64,000 nt of DNA from Symsagittifera roscoffensis (Eukaryota > Xenacoelomorpha > Acoela > Convolutidae): contig NC_087062.1 of the NCBI RefSeq assembly GCF_963678635.1, forward strand, positions 69,408,223 to 69,472,222. The letters run 5' to 3'. A program made the translations under genes and the position numbers. This document shows positions 36,028-47,289 of this stretch, in pieces (within the stretch, counting starts at the first letter, position 1; every line of letters starts with the position of its first letter). The notes beneath the pieces were generated by a model that worked only from the letters and a program-made list of their open reading frames with translations, was not told where the DNA came from and searched no databases.

Positions 36028-37418
36028 TATAAGAAATCAGTGATAGCATCACAGTAATTGACTTCTTCCTCAACCCAGTGGGTAGTTTCAGACTGTATTT
36101 GATTCGATCTAAAATTTGGTGATTGAGATCGCGTTGAGTCTCGACTGTTATTGCTATTATAGCTTCCAGTGTTATATGGTCGACCTCTGGGGTTACTATT
36201 GAATTGCCTATTTTCTTGGTCGTAGAACTGTTTAGCAACTTGTTCATTTTCTCTGAATTTGTTTTCTCTGGGGTACCTATCATCATAGGTTTGGGGTCTT
36301 TTGTTATTGAAAGACGATTGTGCATTAGCCTTTTGGAAATTGTTTCCGTTATAGTTATAATTATGGCGAATGCCATAGTTATTTTGGCTAGGATTTGAAT
36401 TATTAGTAGTTCTGTTTTGGTTATCCCAAAACCGGTTACTTGGGTTAGGGTTACTCTGGTTCGGGAAGTTATTCGGTCTTCGATTTCGTTTATAATCAGT
36501 TTCAAATGAAACTCTTCGTTCATTTTTTGTTGTGAGCTCCTTTCGCAACTTATTTACTTCGTCCTGAACTTGCTTTTTTAAACATCTAGATATAGAATGT
36601 CCATTCATTCTACAATATTCGCAGAATCGTGTACTATTAGGTCTTCCCTTGATGTCAGGGTGACGTCGTTGAAATGAAGTCTGGTCATTGATTGCACTAA
36701 CTTCTTGATTCTTGATCAATTTAGTTAGTTTTTTAATTTGAGTTTCTAATGAAGTCATTTTATCCGTTGTTGACTTATTAGCAGGATCAGTAGCAACAAT
36801 GAATGTTAGATCCTTAGTGATTACATGATTTGTGAATTGATCCCAATTGGCATTTGGATGCTCTATCATGTATTCACGAGCTTTTTGTTTAAGGGCTAGA
36901 GGTCTTAGTCCCTTAATTGAGAAATCGATATAGTTTTGACTTCTTTGTCTGGTTTGTATAGTTCTCTCAGCATTTTGAGCAGCTTCAGTAGCATGAACGG
37001 TTTCATCAATACTTTCGGGCCATCCTCTATCTACAGAAGATTTAATTCTGTGGAAGTAATTTTTTATTATTTCGCCATCTTGGCGAGCTGCATTTTCAGC
37101 ATCACATCTATGTTTGAATTGATCTCGTCCGTCAGTAAATCTGTTTAGGAAGAGATCTTTGAGTTGTGCCCATGTGGTAGCATTGGTTACATTATCATTG
37201 AACCATTCAAGAGATGTATCAGTTAACAATGATCCGAATAGGGATTGTTGTCTGCTATCATAGCTGCGTCGTGCATCATTATCAGCAGGTCTTTGACCTA
37301 ATGAGAAAAGAATTTTGTTTTCAACTGAATTCCAAAAAGCCGTAGCATTTTGGTTCGGATCGTTTCCCGAAAATGTCATTAAAGACAAATTGGGATGGGA
37401 TATTGGGGTATCAGCCAT
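36027..37418 (-). CDS. Gag of the outer element
   Basis: 463 codons from the first ATG after the primer binding site. A gypsy-type capsid region covers about residues 10-230 (LMTFSGNDPNQN, SLEWFNDNVTNATTWAQLKDLFLNRF region). One CCHC zinc knuckle (CEYCRMNGHSISRC) lies near residue 270. An Asn/Arg-rich nucleic-acid-binding tail follows. The stop lies against the start of the pol frame, with a few bases of overlap. Confidence 0.9.
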   Translation of the reverse strand: MADTPISHPNLSLMTFSGNDPNQNATAFWNSVENKILFSLGQRPADNDARRSYDSRQQSLFGSLLTDTSLEWFNDNVTNATTWAQLKDLFLNRFTDGRDQFKHRCDAENAARQDGEIIKNYFHRIKSSVDRGWPESIDETVHATEAAQNAERTIQTRQRSQNYIDFSIKGLRPLALKQKAREYMIEHPNANWDQFTNHVITKDLTFIVATDPANKSTTDKMTSLETQIKKLTKLIKNQEVSAINDQTSFQRRHPDIKGRPNSTRFCEYCRMNGHSISRCLKKQVQDEVNKLRKELTTKNERRVSFETDYKRNRRPNNFPNQSNPNPSNRFWDNQNRTTNNSNPSQNNYGIRHNYNYNGNNFQKANAQSSFNNKRPQTYDDRYPRENKFRENEQVAKQFYDQENRQFNSNPRGRPYNTGSYNSNNSRDSTRSQSPNFRSNQIQSETTHWVEEEVNYCDAITDFL

Positions 37419-37599
37419 TTTATATTTAGTTCAGAACTTAAAAAGAAAGATAGAAAACTTAAATTTCCGATTTGGAAATTTATTACTTCTCTTTATTTGT
37501 AAGAGAAATTTCAACAATTCTCCAGTTTGAGAATTGGAATCTTTGCTTTTTTATCTCTTTTTGAGACTTTAGCAATTTTTGCGAATTTTTAGAACTTGT

Positions 37600-37617
37600 G
37601 CCTCACTGGTCGCACCA
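37600..37617 (-). promoter_or_regulatory. Primer binding site of the outer element
   Basis: The minus-strand sequence TGGTGCGACCAGTGAGGC begins 3 nt inside the 5' LTR. TGG complements the CCA end of a tRNA, and the stretch fits the acceptor and T-arm of one. I cannot say which tRNA. Confidence 0.6.
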
Positions 37618-37620
37618 ATT

Positions 37621-38298
37621 TATTACGCTAGCAATACTATTTACGTCGGACAAAACGCTTGCTAGGAATAAAGGGTCCTTTCTACTTTCTATCTTAGAAA
37701 GTAAATCTAAAATTCGCTGAGAAATATTTTATTAAAAAAGAAGTTAGTATGAATTTACAGCAAGTTGCGTTTTGACTCAATATCTATTTTAACGGTGAGA
37801 TTAGAGATATTTTTACTGAGAGTAGATATTATTTTAGAGATTGGTTGGGGTGGTAGAAGAGAGTGGTGTTGGTGTTAGAAGAGATATTGTTGGGATATTA
37901 GAGAGGGAGGTTGTGGTGTTAGAAGAGATATTGTTGGGAATGAATTCCCGTAGTTTTGAGCTTCTATTTATACTCAGATGGGGAAATCACGCCACTTTTC
38001 GTATCAAATGAGAAGTTACTTCTTAACTTCGTATTCTCTATTCGTACATTCGTATTTTACGAGAAGAAGGTTTCGTATGCTCGTATTTTACGAGAGGAAT
38101 CGTTAATATTCGCTTTGAATGAGAATAGTCGTTTCAATTCTCAATGCTTAAAACGTTATACGAATTATTCCAATAGCATTATTTCCCTTCCTTTTGCAAG
38201 GGAATAAAAACATATTTCTTTTGGTGGTGGCGGCGGCGTCACATTTTGTGAACGCAATAAAATAATTCATGTTTCTGTTTCTATTTGAAATCAGAACA
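37621..38298 (-). repeat. 5' LTR of the outer element
   Basis: This is the partner of 277-955. It is followed on the minus strand by a primer binding site and gag, so it is the promoter LTR. The TATA box is at 37964-37973, the poly(A) signal at 37728-37733, and the paired 13-bp U3 motif at 38051-38063 and 38082-38094. Confidence 0.9.
37964..37973 (-). promoter_or_regulatory. TATA box of the outer 5' LTR
   Basis: GTATAAATAG on the minus strand, conserved in the other LTR at 621-630 and placed between U3 and the inferred R region. It is the likely start region of the genomic RNA. Confidence 0.6.
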
Positions 38299-38302
38299 AT
38301 TG
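38299..38302. other. Target site duplication of the outer element, right copy
   Basis: ATTG directly follows the right LTR and matches 273-276. Confidence 0.7.
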
Positions 38303-40600
38303 GCGGCCATACTTTTTTCTAACTAGTTTTTTAAATTGGCGGTTTTTCGGCAGAGTGGTGTTTCAGCAGACACAAAGAAACTAACAATCAGAATGCAGGT
38401 TCGCTTAAAGCGTGAAAGTGTTGTTAACAAACAAAACTGTGAATCGGAGGTTCTCCGATAAACCATTACAAGGTTGCAAAAAAAATTTGCACAAAATAAT
38501 GTAAAATATAGCTGCAGAATTTTGAAAATTAAGCAAACTTTAACAGTCTTCTCAATATTCACCTCCGTTTCTCAACAAAGCAGATTGATTGTAGTTACGG
38601 TAAAAAGGACAGTGTACCGAACAAAATACGTCTCATACAACAACACTAAGATCATCTGATTGAACGTTTTTTAACTGTTAGAATACGTGGCAGTCATCTT
38701 GGTACCAACACAGTAGATAATTGCGCAATGGTGTGCCAATTTTGGTAGCAGTAGTGTCCAACATGAAGAATCTGCAGTACAGCGGCGAGTTGACACAGAA
38801 CCAGGGTGTAGAAGACTGACAAAAGAATAAACACTTAGAATTTCTAGCAGCAAAACCAGTATTTGCCCATAAAGTCGCGTCACTTTCCGCATCAGTATCG
38901 TAATTCTATGGTTCCTAGAGGACTCTCACCAATCGGCTCTTTCGTCATAATTTGATTTTGTTTAAAAACAAAATTTGTTTGAGAAAACAACATTTTTTTG
39001 TTGATTTTCCAAATTTGAGATACATTTCCGCATTTCGGATAAAGTAATTGGTGAGTAATTCCGCGTTTCAAACAAAGCGGTTGTCTGATGTGTTTTTTCC
39101 TTAAAAATTATAGGGACAAATTTTACGAAATCCACTGGTACCTTAATTCTGAAGCATGTTAATTTCCTTAAGGATTTCTCTCAACGCTTCATCCAGATCA
39201 TCTAAGTTGTAACAAGGTACTGTGTAGCAATCAAAATTAGAAAATGCTTCGTTCAAATAGCTGAATCTGATTTTTGATCCTAAAAACAAGCATATGCATA
39301 ACATTTTTGATGGTAAATGGCTTATTATTTATTTGCTTTGATTGATTGCTATTATGTTCATACTCTTTTGAAGATCATGAGGAACTTTTTTCGGTTAAAG
39401 GGACTTTTTTTAAGTTTTTTTTTCAGCAAAAGTCTTAACGCGCAACGTTTTTGCCCGTCAAAAGATGCGAATGTCCCAATAAAAAATTCTCTGCGAATTT
39501 TATGAGTTGGCTCACATTATTTGCCAAAAGTTTGCCACGTTTTTGGCCATAAAAAGATGCGTTGAATCCATGAGGATCAACTTGGGGCAAACATCTGCTT
39601 TGTTTCAGTCATATCAGTAAAAAAAGAAAACTTTTGGCTATTTCCAGAATTTGGTCTCAAAACTTTCAGCAGAGTACCCCAGTTTTTTTTTGGGATATAG
39701 ATTATCTTGGGGCTCAATTCATGAAAAAAGGTTCGTTACCAACATTAAATGAATTTTGGACCGTTTGAAACGTCTCTTCTCTTCACTGAACAAAACGAAT
39801 TTCTTATGCATATAATCGTTGTCATTTAAATACCCACAATTTTAGGTACGATAAGAAAATTACAGCAAACGTTTTGGTCATAATCAGCCATGTCCACTCA
39901 AGACTTTTTTGGTCAGTTTTTGGAGAGCTGATCACCACTGCTGACAAATTTTTGTTCGTCTGCTCCGTCTGTTGATTGTTTTTAGATACAACTTTACAAA
40001 CGCTACAAACTTTAGAGTTCAAATACTTGATTTACTCCTTTACATAGTTTCCACATTAAAGACAAGCTCTTTGAGCAAACTGTCGTTTTCAAGATAAACT
40101 TTTGAATCCAAGAAAAAAATATATTTTCAGTTTCTTTTCTTTTTGGGCAGTGCATTCCATTTTACGTTTGCGTAAACACTTGTCATCTGTGATTTCCACT
40201 TTTTCCATTTTTGAAAAACTTTAAAAAAAATTAAGTCCTTCACTTTAGAACACACACACACGTTCACGAAAATTTTTTCGCTCATCAAATGACGCAAAAA
40301 GATTCTGCTGAACTGATTCAAAGTAATTCAAATATTTTAAGCCAAAAAACACAAAAGGAGATAGAAGTTAAATGAAATTTCAAATTCCGAAAAAAGAGAG
40401 AGATTAAAGGAAATTCAAAATCCGTAAAATTTTTTATTAATATGAAAGTCAAGTTTTAAAAAGACAGATATTTAAAATGCTAACAATAAGCTCAAAACAT
40501 GTCTGTTACAACAGAGACGCGCATTAGACGAATGAGTATAGGAGATGGGTCCCTGTGCAAAAAATTGCCTACGGTAAAAATTGAAGTATCCGATTTCAAT
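38303..40600. other. Host sequence right of the outer element, no gene seen
   Basis: AT-rich with no convincing exon or RNA gene on either strand. It may be intron or upstream region of the FN3 gene. Confidence 0.5.
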
Positions 40601-41118
40601 ATCTTGCTGATCGAAAGGATAATATCAGTATATGATCGAATAGATATTCATTAGAGGTTAAATTTCCTGATAATGATAATTTTTAGAACAAAAAAAACAA
40701 TTTTAGTTTTCATGACCGGTAGTGTGAAAGAATTTTTTTTTTTGAGTGAAAAAAATTTTCTTGTGGAGGTGTGTGGGTTTTGAAGTCAAGCGCTTATTTT
40801 TTTTTCTAATTTTTGAATTTTTCAAGAATTTTTTTGGCATGAAAACTTTTCGCTCAGACATTTTTGACTTTTTCACCGCTTGGTAACTTTTGTTCCGATA
40901 CTAATTTTTCGTTCTGTTGTCTGGGCATTTTTTTTTCACCGCTATCTTCTTTCATTTTGATAGATTTAGTGGTAACGCAAGTGGTGCGAAGCTCAGCTTC
41001 GCCTCTGCGTCCTCATCATATCTCTAGGGTAGTTTTCAATATAGTTCCCTCAATTCAACAACGTAGCCATCAAAATTGGGTCAAAATGGTGAAATAAATA
41101 TTACTTTTTTTCCCTATC

Positions 41119-41250
41119 TCACTCTGGAATAAGTTCAAAAATGCCCAAAGTGGAAGACAAAAAATCAACAATTGGGTCGAGCGATGGCATGGGGCCTTCC
41201 AGATGGGGATGGCGTGCGGTCACCGTGCCATTCAAAATTTTAATCAATTC
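41119..41250 (-). CDS. Possible terminal exon of a minus-strand gene, copy 1
   Basis: On the minus strand a strong acceptor (TTTGTTTCTTTTTTCAG) precedes an open frame of 43 codons that ends in TGA and is conserved in copy 2. The peptide (from ELIKILNGTVTARHPHLEG) is not recognised. No donor exon or poly(A) signal was found, so it may be a relic. Confidence 0.35.
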   Translation of the reverse strand, partial: ELIKILNGTVTARHPHLEGPMPSLDPIVDFLSSTLGIFELIPE

Positions 41251-42654
41251 CTGAAAAAAGAAACAAAGTCTGCCGGAGAACAAATTGGTGAGAGTGACTA
41301 CCGGAGAAAATACCGCCAAGGTGAAAAAATACGAAAAAAGCCCAAGCAGATTAGTTGAACTCCTTAAACTTTAAAGCAACAAAACATTTCTCAAACAACT
41401 TGAGGGCCTCTCGTTCAATTTTAGTTTTTAGTTTCTTTGTTCTTCAGTTTTTTACTTTCATCTCTTTTCTTTTGATCTGATCAATGTTTTTACCGAAAAA
41501 ATTTGTTGCTTGCTACGAGTCGTCGCGTGCTGCGAATCATTACGAGGTCAAACTGTGCATTTTGTGAGTTGTAAGCGGATTCCGCAACAAAGACGCTCAA
41601 AACGCTCCTTTTGTTTTTTCATTTTCTTTGATTGTTCCGACAAAGTTTAACATGTTTAGGGACATGTCTCTAGAATCCAGGAACATACAGGCACAAAATT
41701 TTGCGCCTTTACAGTTTACAGTTTGGCCTCGTAATGATAGTCGTTTTTTTTACAAATGCTACGAATTGTCGCTTGCGACGAAATATTGCTTGCGACGAAT
41801 TGTCGCCATTCCGTATATCAGGGCGACGCCCTGAATGTTTTTAGACAATTGTATGATCCATTAAAAAAATTTGGTTGAAAAGTTGACGATTATTTGAAAA
41901 AAATCGAAAGTTTTTTAAACTTTTTTCTTCAAGTTATCCCCCACACGCTAATCTGAACTAGAAAAGGATGTATCAAGCCTTAAATAATTACTTTGGAACA
42001 CATTAATCCGACGCTTACGCGTGTTATAAGAACGCAGCATATCCAATTACCCCAAATTAGCAATTTTCAACCTGCCATCTTTACGAAAAACTATCAAGCT
42101 TAAGTAAATCAGCCGCAGTATAAACCAACAGAAAAGTTACGTCATATGAATCAAATTTACATAACTTTCGTAACTGTTGTATATTTGTAACATAACTATT
42201 ATATAACGATTACGTATTGTCGGCTGGTTTATATGGTAGCTGGTTTATACTCTTCGGCTGGTGTATATACCACCAAATAATCACAGGTGAAATATCTTTT
42301 TGAATTTGAGCTCCAGAAACTATATCTTTCAGATAGTATATAAAATTTGACTGAATAAAAACAATCAGCCCGCGAAGAAACATTCCGCTCTTTCTTCGAA
42401 GTTGATCTTGATGGCTACGACGAACATTTTAATAAAGCGTAAATTAGTATCAATGATTTGAAAGAACTGCTTTTGATGGTTTATATATCAATGAGGTAGT
42501 TTAAATTTTATTCTTGGTTCTTTTTGCACAGTCATGTCATGGTATTTTTTTTTCTAGTCACCACACTGAATTTCACAGTACATTTACATTAAAACTGATA
42601 GAGTCCTCAGAAATGTCCGAGGCAAATTAATTTTGTGGTTTGAATTCTTTCTAG

Positions 42655-42939
42655 GCCAACGCAATGTATCACATCAAATCGAGGCTAAAAGCTCTTGGAC
42701 GATATCATTGAACTACATCAGCTGGCTTCACCACTCCTACGGCAATTTCATAATCGTCTCTTCTAGTTCATCGCTTACCAGTCCAATAATGAACGAACCG
42801 CTGTATAAGTACAATTATTTGCCCATTGAAATTGATGGCCTCTATCCAGGAACTGAGTACTATCTACACTTCACTCGGCTGAGTCAGTTTTGTACCGGCG
42901 GAGTGCAGCTGTTCAATTACACGACTTCAGCTTGCACAA
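42655..42939 (+). CDS. FN3-type exon A, copy 1, of a host extracellular protein gene
   Basis: An open exon between TTTCTAG and AA-GTACGT, phase 1 at both ends, 95 codons. The C-terminal half has the FN3 signature of a Leu-x-Pro-Gly-Thr-x-Tyr turn (IDGLYPGTEYYLHF), and N-glycosylation sequons are present. Symmetric phase-1 exons are typical of shuffled extracellular modules. Upstream exons are not identified. Any surface or adhesion role is inferred. Confidence 0.75.
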
Positions 42940-43455
42940 GTACGTTGCATCAATTTGAAAAAAAACACTACTCAGCTTGAAAGAAAGTTTATTGCTGATT
43001 ATTGTTCTCTTGTAGTTTTTCGAATGAATTTTTTAAAATGATTTCGAGACCTTTCGATGAACCTCTATAAAATCTTAATGTTACCTTTTGAAATGTTTTC
43101 ATTTTGGCATTCCTCGAGTCACCGAAGAATTATCCCCAGTCTGTTCTCTATACGTGTTTTAGTTTTTTTTTGCAAAATTGGATTAAAGACTTTAATTGAA
43201 TCGGTTTTCACCAAATTTGATGGCAAATGCCGAAGTGTTGTTACAAACTCCAAATCTCGCACAAAATTATTATGGTGACTTTTTATGCTTAATAAAATAC
43301 ATCATTCTTTTCTTAAATTGGGAAACTTTGGCATTTCCATAAGCATCTCGTACAGCTCTTAAAACTACCAGCCAGAAATTTCTGCTCGCGGTGGTGAGTT
43401 ATAAAATAAGCGTTCTACGCATGTAAACTTTTGCTATGATTGGTATTTGTTTCAG

Positions 43456-43737
43456 TTCCAGATTACATCAACAGTTCTTCAGTTCAAACTGGTTTCGATT
43501 CTGGAGCCGTATTCTTTTCTGGAATCAGTGGTGTCCTGAACGGATCCTTCTCCTCTATGTACTATTCTCTAACTAGTTCTGAGACTCTGTGCAGTGAGAG
43601 GGAGGGAAAGTTCACCGATCTTACTGTGATACATAACATTGAGAACGTGGCAACAGGTTGTACATACCAACTGTCCATATCTGCCCAATGTGGAAGTGAG
43701 AGGGGGCCTGCGACAAACTTCACCATAATTGTTCCGG
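43456..43737 (+). CDS. FN3-type exon B, copy 1
   Basis: Acceptor TTTGTTTCAG, donor G-GTAAAG, phase 1 at both ends, 94 codons. It has the TGCTYQLSISAQC pattern, in which FN3 strand F carries two extra cysteines (probably a disulphide), and several NxS/T sequons. It follows exon A of the same gene. Confidence 0.75.
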
Positions 43738-43977
43738 GTAAAGAAAAAACATCGGCAATTTTCTATCATCCTCTGCATCCTGATTCCATGTGCAAAAATT
43801 GTTCTCATTTTGGATCCTGATCAACTTGTGCAGCTTCATTTTGTGGCTGTAAAATTAAGTTGTGCAGCCACAAGACATAAATTTAAACTTTTAGTTTTTA
43901 AGCGCACATAAAAATGTTCAGGTAGCTGAACTAAGGTAAAAAAAAGTAAAAATCAGGTAAAAATTATCTCAAATTTG

Positions 43978-44100
43978 TTTTTTAGGTAAGCTTAAGGTAA
44001 ATTTAAAGTTAACTTTTAAAAACTTTAAGCTAAAAAGTTTAAGTTTAAGTTTTAAACCTTAAGTTTTAAATTTAAATTTACCTTAAGCTTACCTAAAAAA
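43978..44100. repeat. AGGTAA-type fold-back present only in duplicate copy 1
   Basis: Arms of about 29 bp around TTTTTTAGGTAAGCTTAAGG and its inverse enclose AT-rich sequence. Copy 2 has only a short remnant. Related AAGGTAA-rich sequence lies at 56995-57090. Confidence 0.6.
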
Positions 44101-44578
44101 CAACTTTGAGATGGTTTTTACCTTATTTGAGTCGAACCAAACCTTAAATGAAGTTTCAACTTGAATGAGCAAGTTTTTCGCGTTTTTCTCTGTTTTGTCA
44201 TAAACTAATAGAGATTCAGGAATGAAATTTGATTGAAAAAACATTAAAATGTTGTTTTCATGGCGTCGTTTGGCCATTTAGTTGGCGGGTGTCAGAGAGG
44301 TGCTCTTAGTTTCAAAAACTCCCTGTAAACAGTAGAGAATTTTTGAAACAATGGACATGAAAGTATTCATTGGAAAACTAAGGAGCTAAGCTAGGTCCTC
44401 ATATAAGTTTCTATTCACATAAAAAAGTTAAAAAATTTAAGAGCTCCTAGAAAGAAGTTGACTAAAATGTCGGCAAATTAGTCCATGAACGTTTCCTAGA
44501 AAATGAGAAAAATCATCGCGACTCATATAAGACTTTGAAAAATATATGCAAAAAAAAGGCTCAATTAGTGGCTTTTTT

Positions 44579-44739
44579 GCTATAATCACGATATGTAGCA
44601 TTGGAAACTTCATAGCATCCGTTATCTGCTATACTTAGTGTTTGGGAAGTGTTCAGCATCCGTGGTTGACTGTATAGTTCATGAAATTTGTAGTCTCTAG
44701 GTCGCAGGAGCGAATTCGACACGTAGCCGAGTGACTAGT
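44579..44739 (+). repeat. tRNA-derived SINE-like element 1
   Basis: Starts GCTATAATCACGATATGTAGC. It has an A-box-like CTTAGTGTTTGGGAAGTG and a B-box-like AGGTCGCAGGAGCGAATTCG about 80 bp apart. Four related copies lie in the two duplicate units. Family not identified. Confidence 0.45.
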
Positions 44740-46370
44740 AATTCTAAGCTAAAATTTCAGATTCTTATACAGATCGCGATGGTTTTTTTTTCAAGAAAGA
44801 TCTTAAAAAATGATCAGGAACAAAATTTCTTGTTCCAAGTTGAGAACAAGTACCTCGTTCCAAGTCAAGTTTCTCTTTTTACTCTGGTTAAGAGTCTATG
44901 AACGTAGTTCAGAATCTTACATAGGTCGCGACATTTTTTTTTCTTTTTTTTTCAAGAAAAGTCTTGAAGTTTTTTTCAATTCTTTCGTTAAAAAAAAACT
45001 AATTTCTCTACCGAATAGCGAAAGTGTAAAGATCACAAAAAAGTGATCAATTTCTAGTTTCGAATGGTGATTTTAGTTTTCAGATATTCCAGCGAAATAA
45101 ACAAACTAGCTATTTATCCATTTTTTTTATATATATTTTTAATTCTAGCAAAAAAAGTGTCAATCATATAGTGTTCTTGAAATTCAAAGAAGTCTAAGGT
45201 CATTTATTTGGTACTCTGGATTTCAAAAAATGAAATTTTTCACATAGAGCTGAAGTAGAGATTTGCAGAATTTGCGATGCAAAACACCCATTGCACTGCA
45301 AAATTACAAAATTTTCAAAGAAAAAAAAGGTTTGGGTCGAAACCTGTTAAGCCGAAAACAAAACTGATTTATTAAAAATTTTCATAAAATTTAAAAGTTT
45401 TTACGACAGAAAAACATCATAACAGAAAAACATAACTTCAAACAGATGCATTATGCCTTGGAAAATACGCCAAATAAGTGACTTAGTCGATACAACATAA
45501 GCTGAAACTGTTTGAATGTTTAAAAAACTCAAAATCAGACATGATAAATTTACAAATTTGTCAAGTTTCACTTATAGTAAAACCTGTTTAATTTGGAACA
45601 AAACCCATGCTCTAAAAAGTAAACCAATAGCAATTCTACCAGTTAACAAAAATGTCGTTTTTTAAAAAAAAAAAACGAAAAATGATTCGACAGAATCTAA
45701 GACGAAAACCACAAACCCGAAAAAAATTGCAGTTTGAATTTTTTGAAACGATAATTTTAGCCTGAAACTAATTACTACATAAGTAACTACTTAGTTACTA
45801 CTTTTGTTTGAATGTTCAAGAAATTGAGCATGTCAAAAGATGAGAGATCCTTTAGAAGTGAAGATCCTGAGGCTAAAGTTATTGACGGGAAAAAAGTCTA
45901 GTACCCAATTGTAATACCCTTGCTTATCGGAAGGGTACAAAAACAAATCGGTTTTTTTTCTGTTTTTTTTTGCGTTCATTGATTTTCCCAACTGTATGTT
46001 GGCTATATTTTAAACGCTAAAATCTGATTTATTTAGGAGTACAAAAAACTAAATGGTTCTTACGTATATAGTTTTTGATGATTTTTTTAACATGCTCTGA
46101 TAACTACAGAAATGCGCGCATAGATTTAATTATGTTTATGAATGCAATAATTGATATATGCATTTATTGAGTTTAATTTAAATTTATCTGTAAAATTTTA
46201 GTTAAATTGCGCTTTTTAAGACGAAAGCGGAAATGGTGCAAAAAAAGCGGTGCGAAAAACGTCTAGTTTTACACTTGGGAGCTTGTGAGCAGTATTAGTA
46301 CGAACATTGTTTTATTCTAACCTAGCTCCCAAATAAAAATACCTATTTGGTGGCACTTTTGCTATAATCA

Positions 46371-46511
46371 CGATCTGTAGCACTGAAAATTTCATAGTAT
46401 CTGTTCTCTGCTTTACTTAGTGTTTGGGAAGTGTTCAGTGTCCGTGGATGAGTGTCATAATCTCTAGGTCGCAGGATCAAATACGACACGAAGCCGAGTT
46501 TTTACTAGTTC
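46371..46511 (+). repeat. tRNA-derived SINE-like element 2
   Basis: Diverged copy of the element at 44579, with the same start and order of boxes. It lies near the end of duplicate copy 1. Confidence 0.42.
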
Positions 46512-47157
46512 GAGGCTTGCTTAGACTCTTTCTTGTTTCACTTTTTAGGGCTGTTTCTATTTTGTCGTTTTATCGCTAGTGTTTGTGAAACGCAGCTTCG
46601 CCTCTGTGTAGTAAGTATGTTATTCGATATCTTGCACGACAAAGAGTTAATAATAAGGATAAAATCAGTATATGATCGAATAGTTATTCATTAGAGGTTA
46701 AATTTCCTGATAATGATAATTTTTAGAACAAAAAAAAAACAATTTTAGTTTTCATGACCGGTAGTGTGAAAGAATTTTTTTTTGAGTGAAAAAAATTTTC
46801 TTGTGGAGGTGTGTGGGTTTTGAAGTCAAGCGCTTATTTTTTTTTTCTAATTTTTGAATTTTTCAAGAATTTTTTTGGCATGAAAAGTTTTCGCTCAGAC
46901 ATTTTTCACTTTTTCACCGCTTGGTGACTTTTGTTCCGATACTAATTTTTCGTTCTGTTGTCTGGGCATTTTTTTCACCGCTATCTTCATTCATTTTGAT
47001 AGATTTAGTGGTAACGCAAGTGGTGCGAAGCTCAGCTTCGCCTCTGCGTCCTCATCATATCTCTAGGGTAGTTTTCAATATAGTTCCCTCAATTCAACAA
47101 CGTAGCCATCAAAATTGGGTCAAAATGGTGAAATAAATATTCACTTTTTTCCCTATC

Positions 47158-47289
47158 TCACTCTGGAATAAGTTCAAAAATGCCCAAAGTGGAAGACAAA
47201 AAATCAACAATTGGGTCGAGCGATGGCATGGGGCCTTCCAGATGGGGATGGCGTGCGGTCACCGTGCCATTCAAAATTTTAATCAATTC
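47158..47289 (-). CDS. Possible terminal exon of a minus-strand gene, copy 2
   Basis: Duplicate of the exon candidate at 41119-41250, with the same acceptor, frame and stop. Confidence 0.33.
   Translation of the reverse strand, partial: ELIKILNGTVTARHPHLEGPMPSLDPIVDFLSSTLGIFELIPE

Larger units (their letters stand above)
277..38298 (-). mobile_element. Outer Ty3/gypsy-type LTR retroelement with env-like gene, interrupted by a nested element
   Basis: Two near-identical LTRs (277-955 and 37621-38298) flank minus-strand gag, pol (macrodomain, RT, RNase H, integrase), an env-like gene and an accessory ORF. ATTG occurs directly outside both ends (273-276 and 38299-38302), as expected of a 4-bp target duplication. 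Removing the nested element (2778-27330) leaves about 13.5 kb. The gene order and the DD35E integrase with a GPY module place it in the Ty3/gypsy group. By hand alignment the LTRs differ at about 8 positions plus one indel, so it is older than the element inside it. This copy looks inactive: there are two in-frame stops in pol, a frameshift in env, and the nested insertion. Confidence 0.92.
40614..46612 (+). repeat. Tandem duplication of about 6 kb, copy 1
   Basis: Highly similar over its whole length to 46652-52487, introns included. It contains a minus-strand exon candidate, two FN3 exons and two SINE-like copies. Copy 1 has an extra fold-back of about 120 bp at 43.98-44.10 kb that copy 2 lacks. 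Ends were estimated by eye. Confidence 0.88.

Noticed and set aside
36017-36523. 168-codon frame overlapping outer gag
   Set aside because: Overlaps the Asn-rich gag tail in another frame; Ile/Thr-rich composition is a by-product of it.
41628-41834. 68-codon plus frame, repeated at 47667
   Set aside because: Runs through CGACGAAT repeat words; frame not conserved at its end between duplicates.
44579-44739. Functional tRNA gene
   Set aside because: No cloverleaf with intact acceptor stem; boxes are degenerate and the unit is repeated like a SINE.
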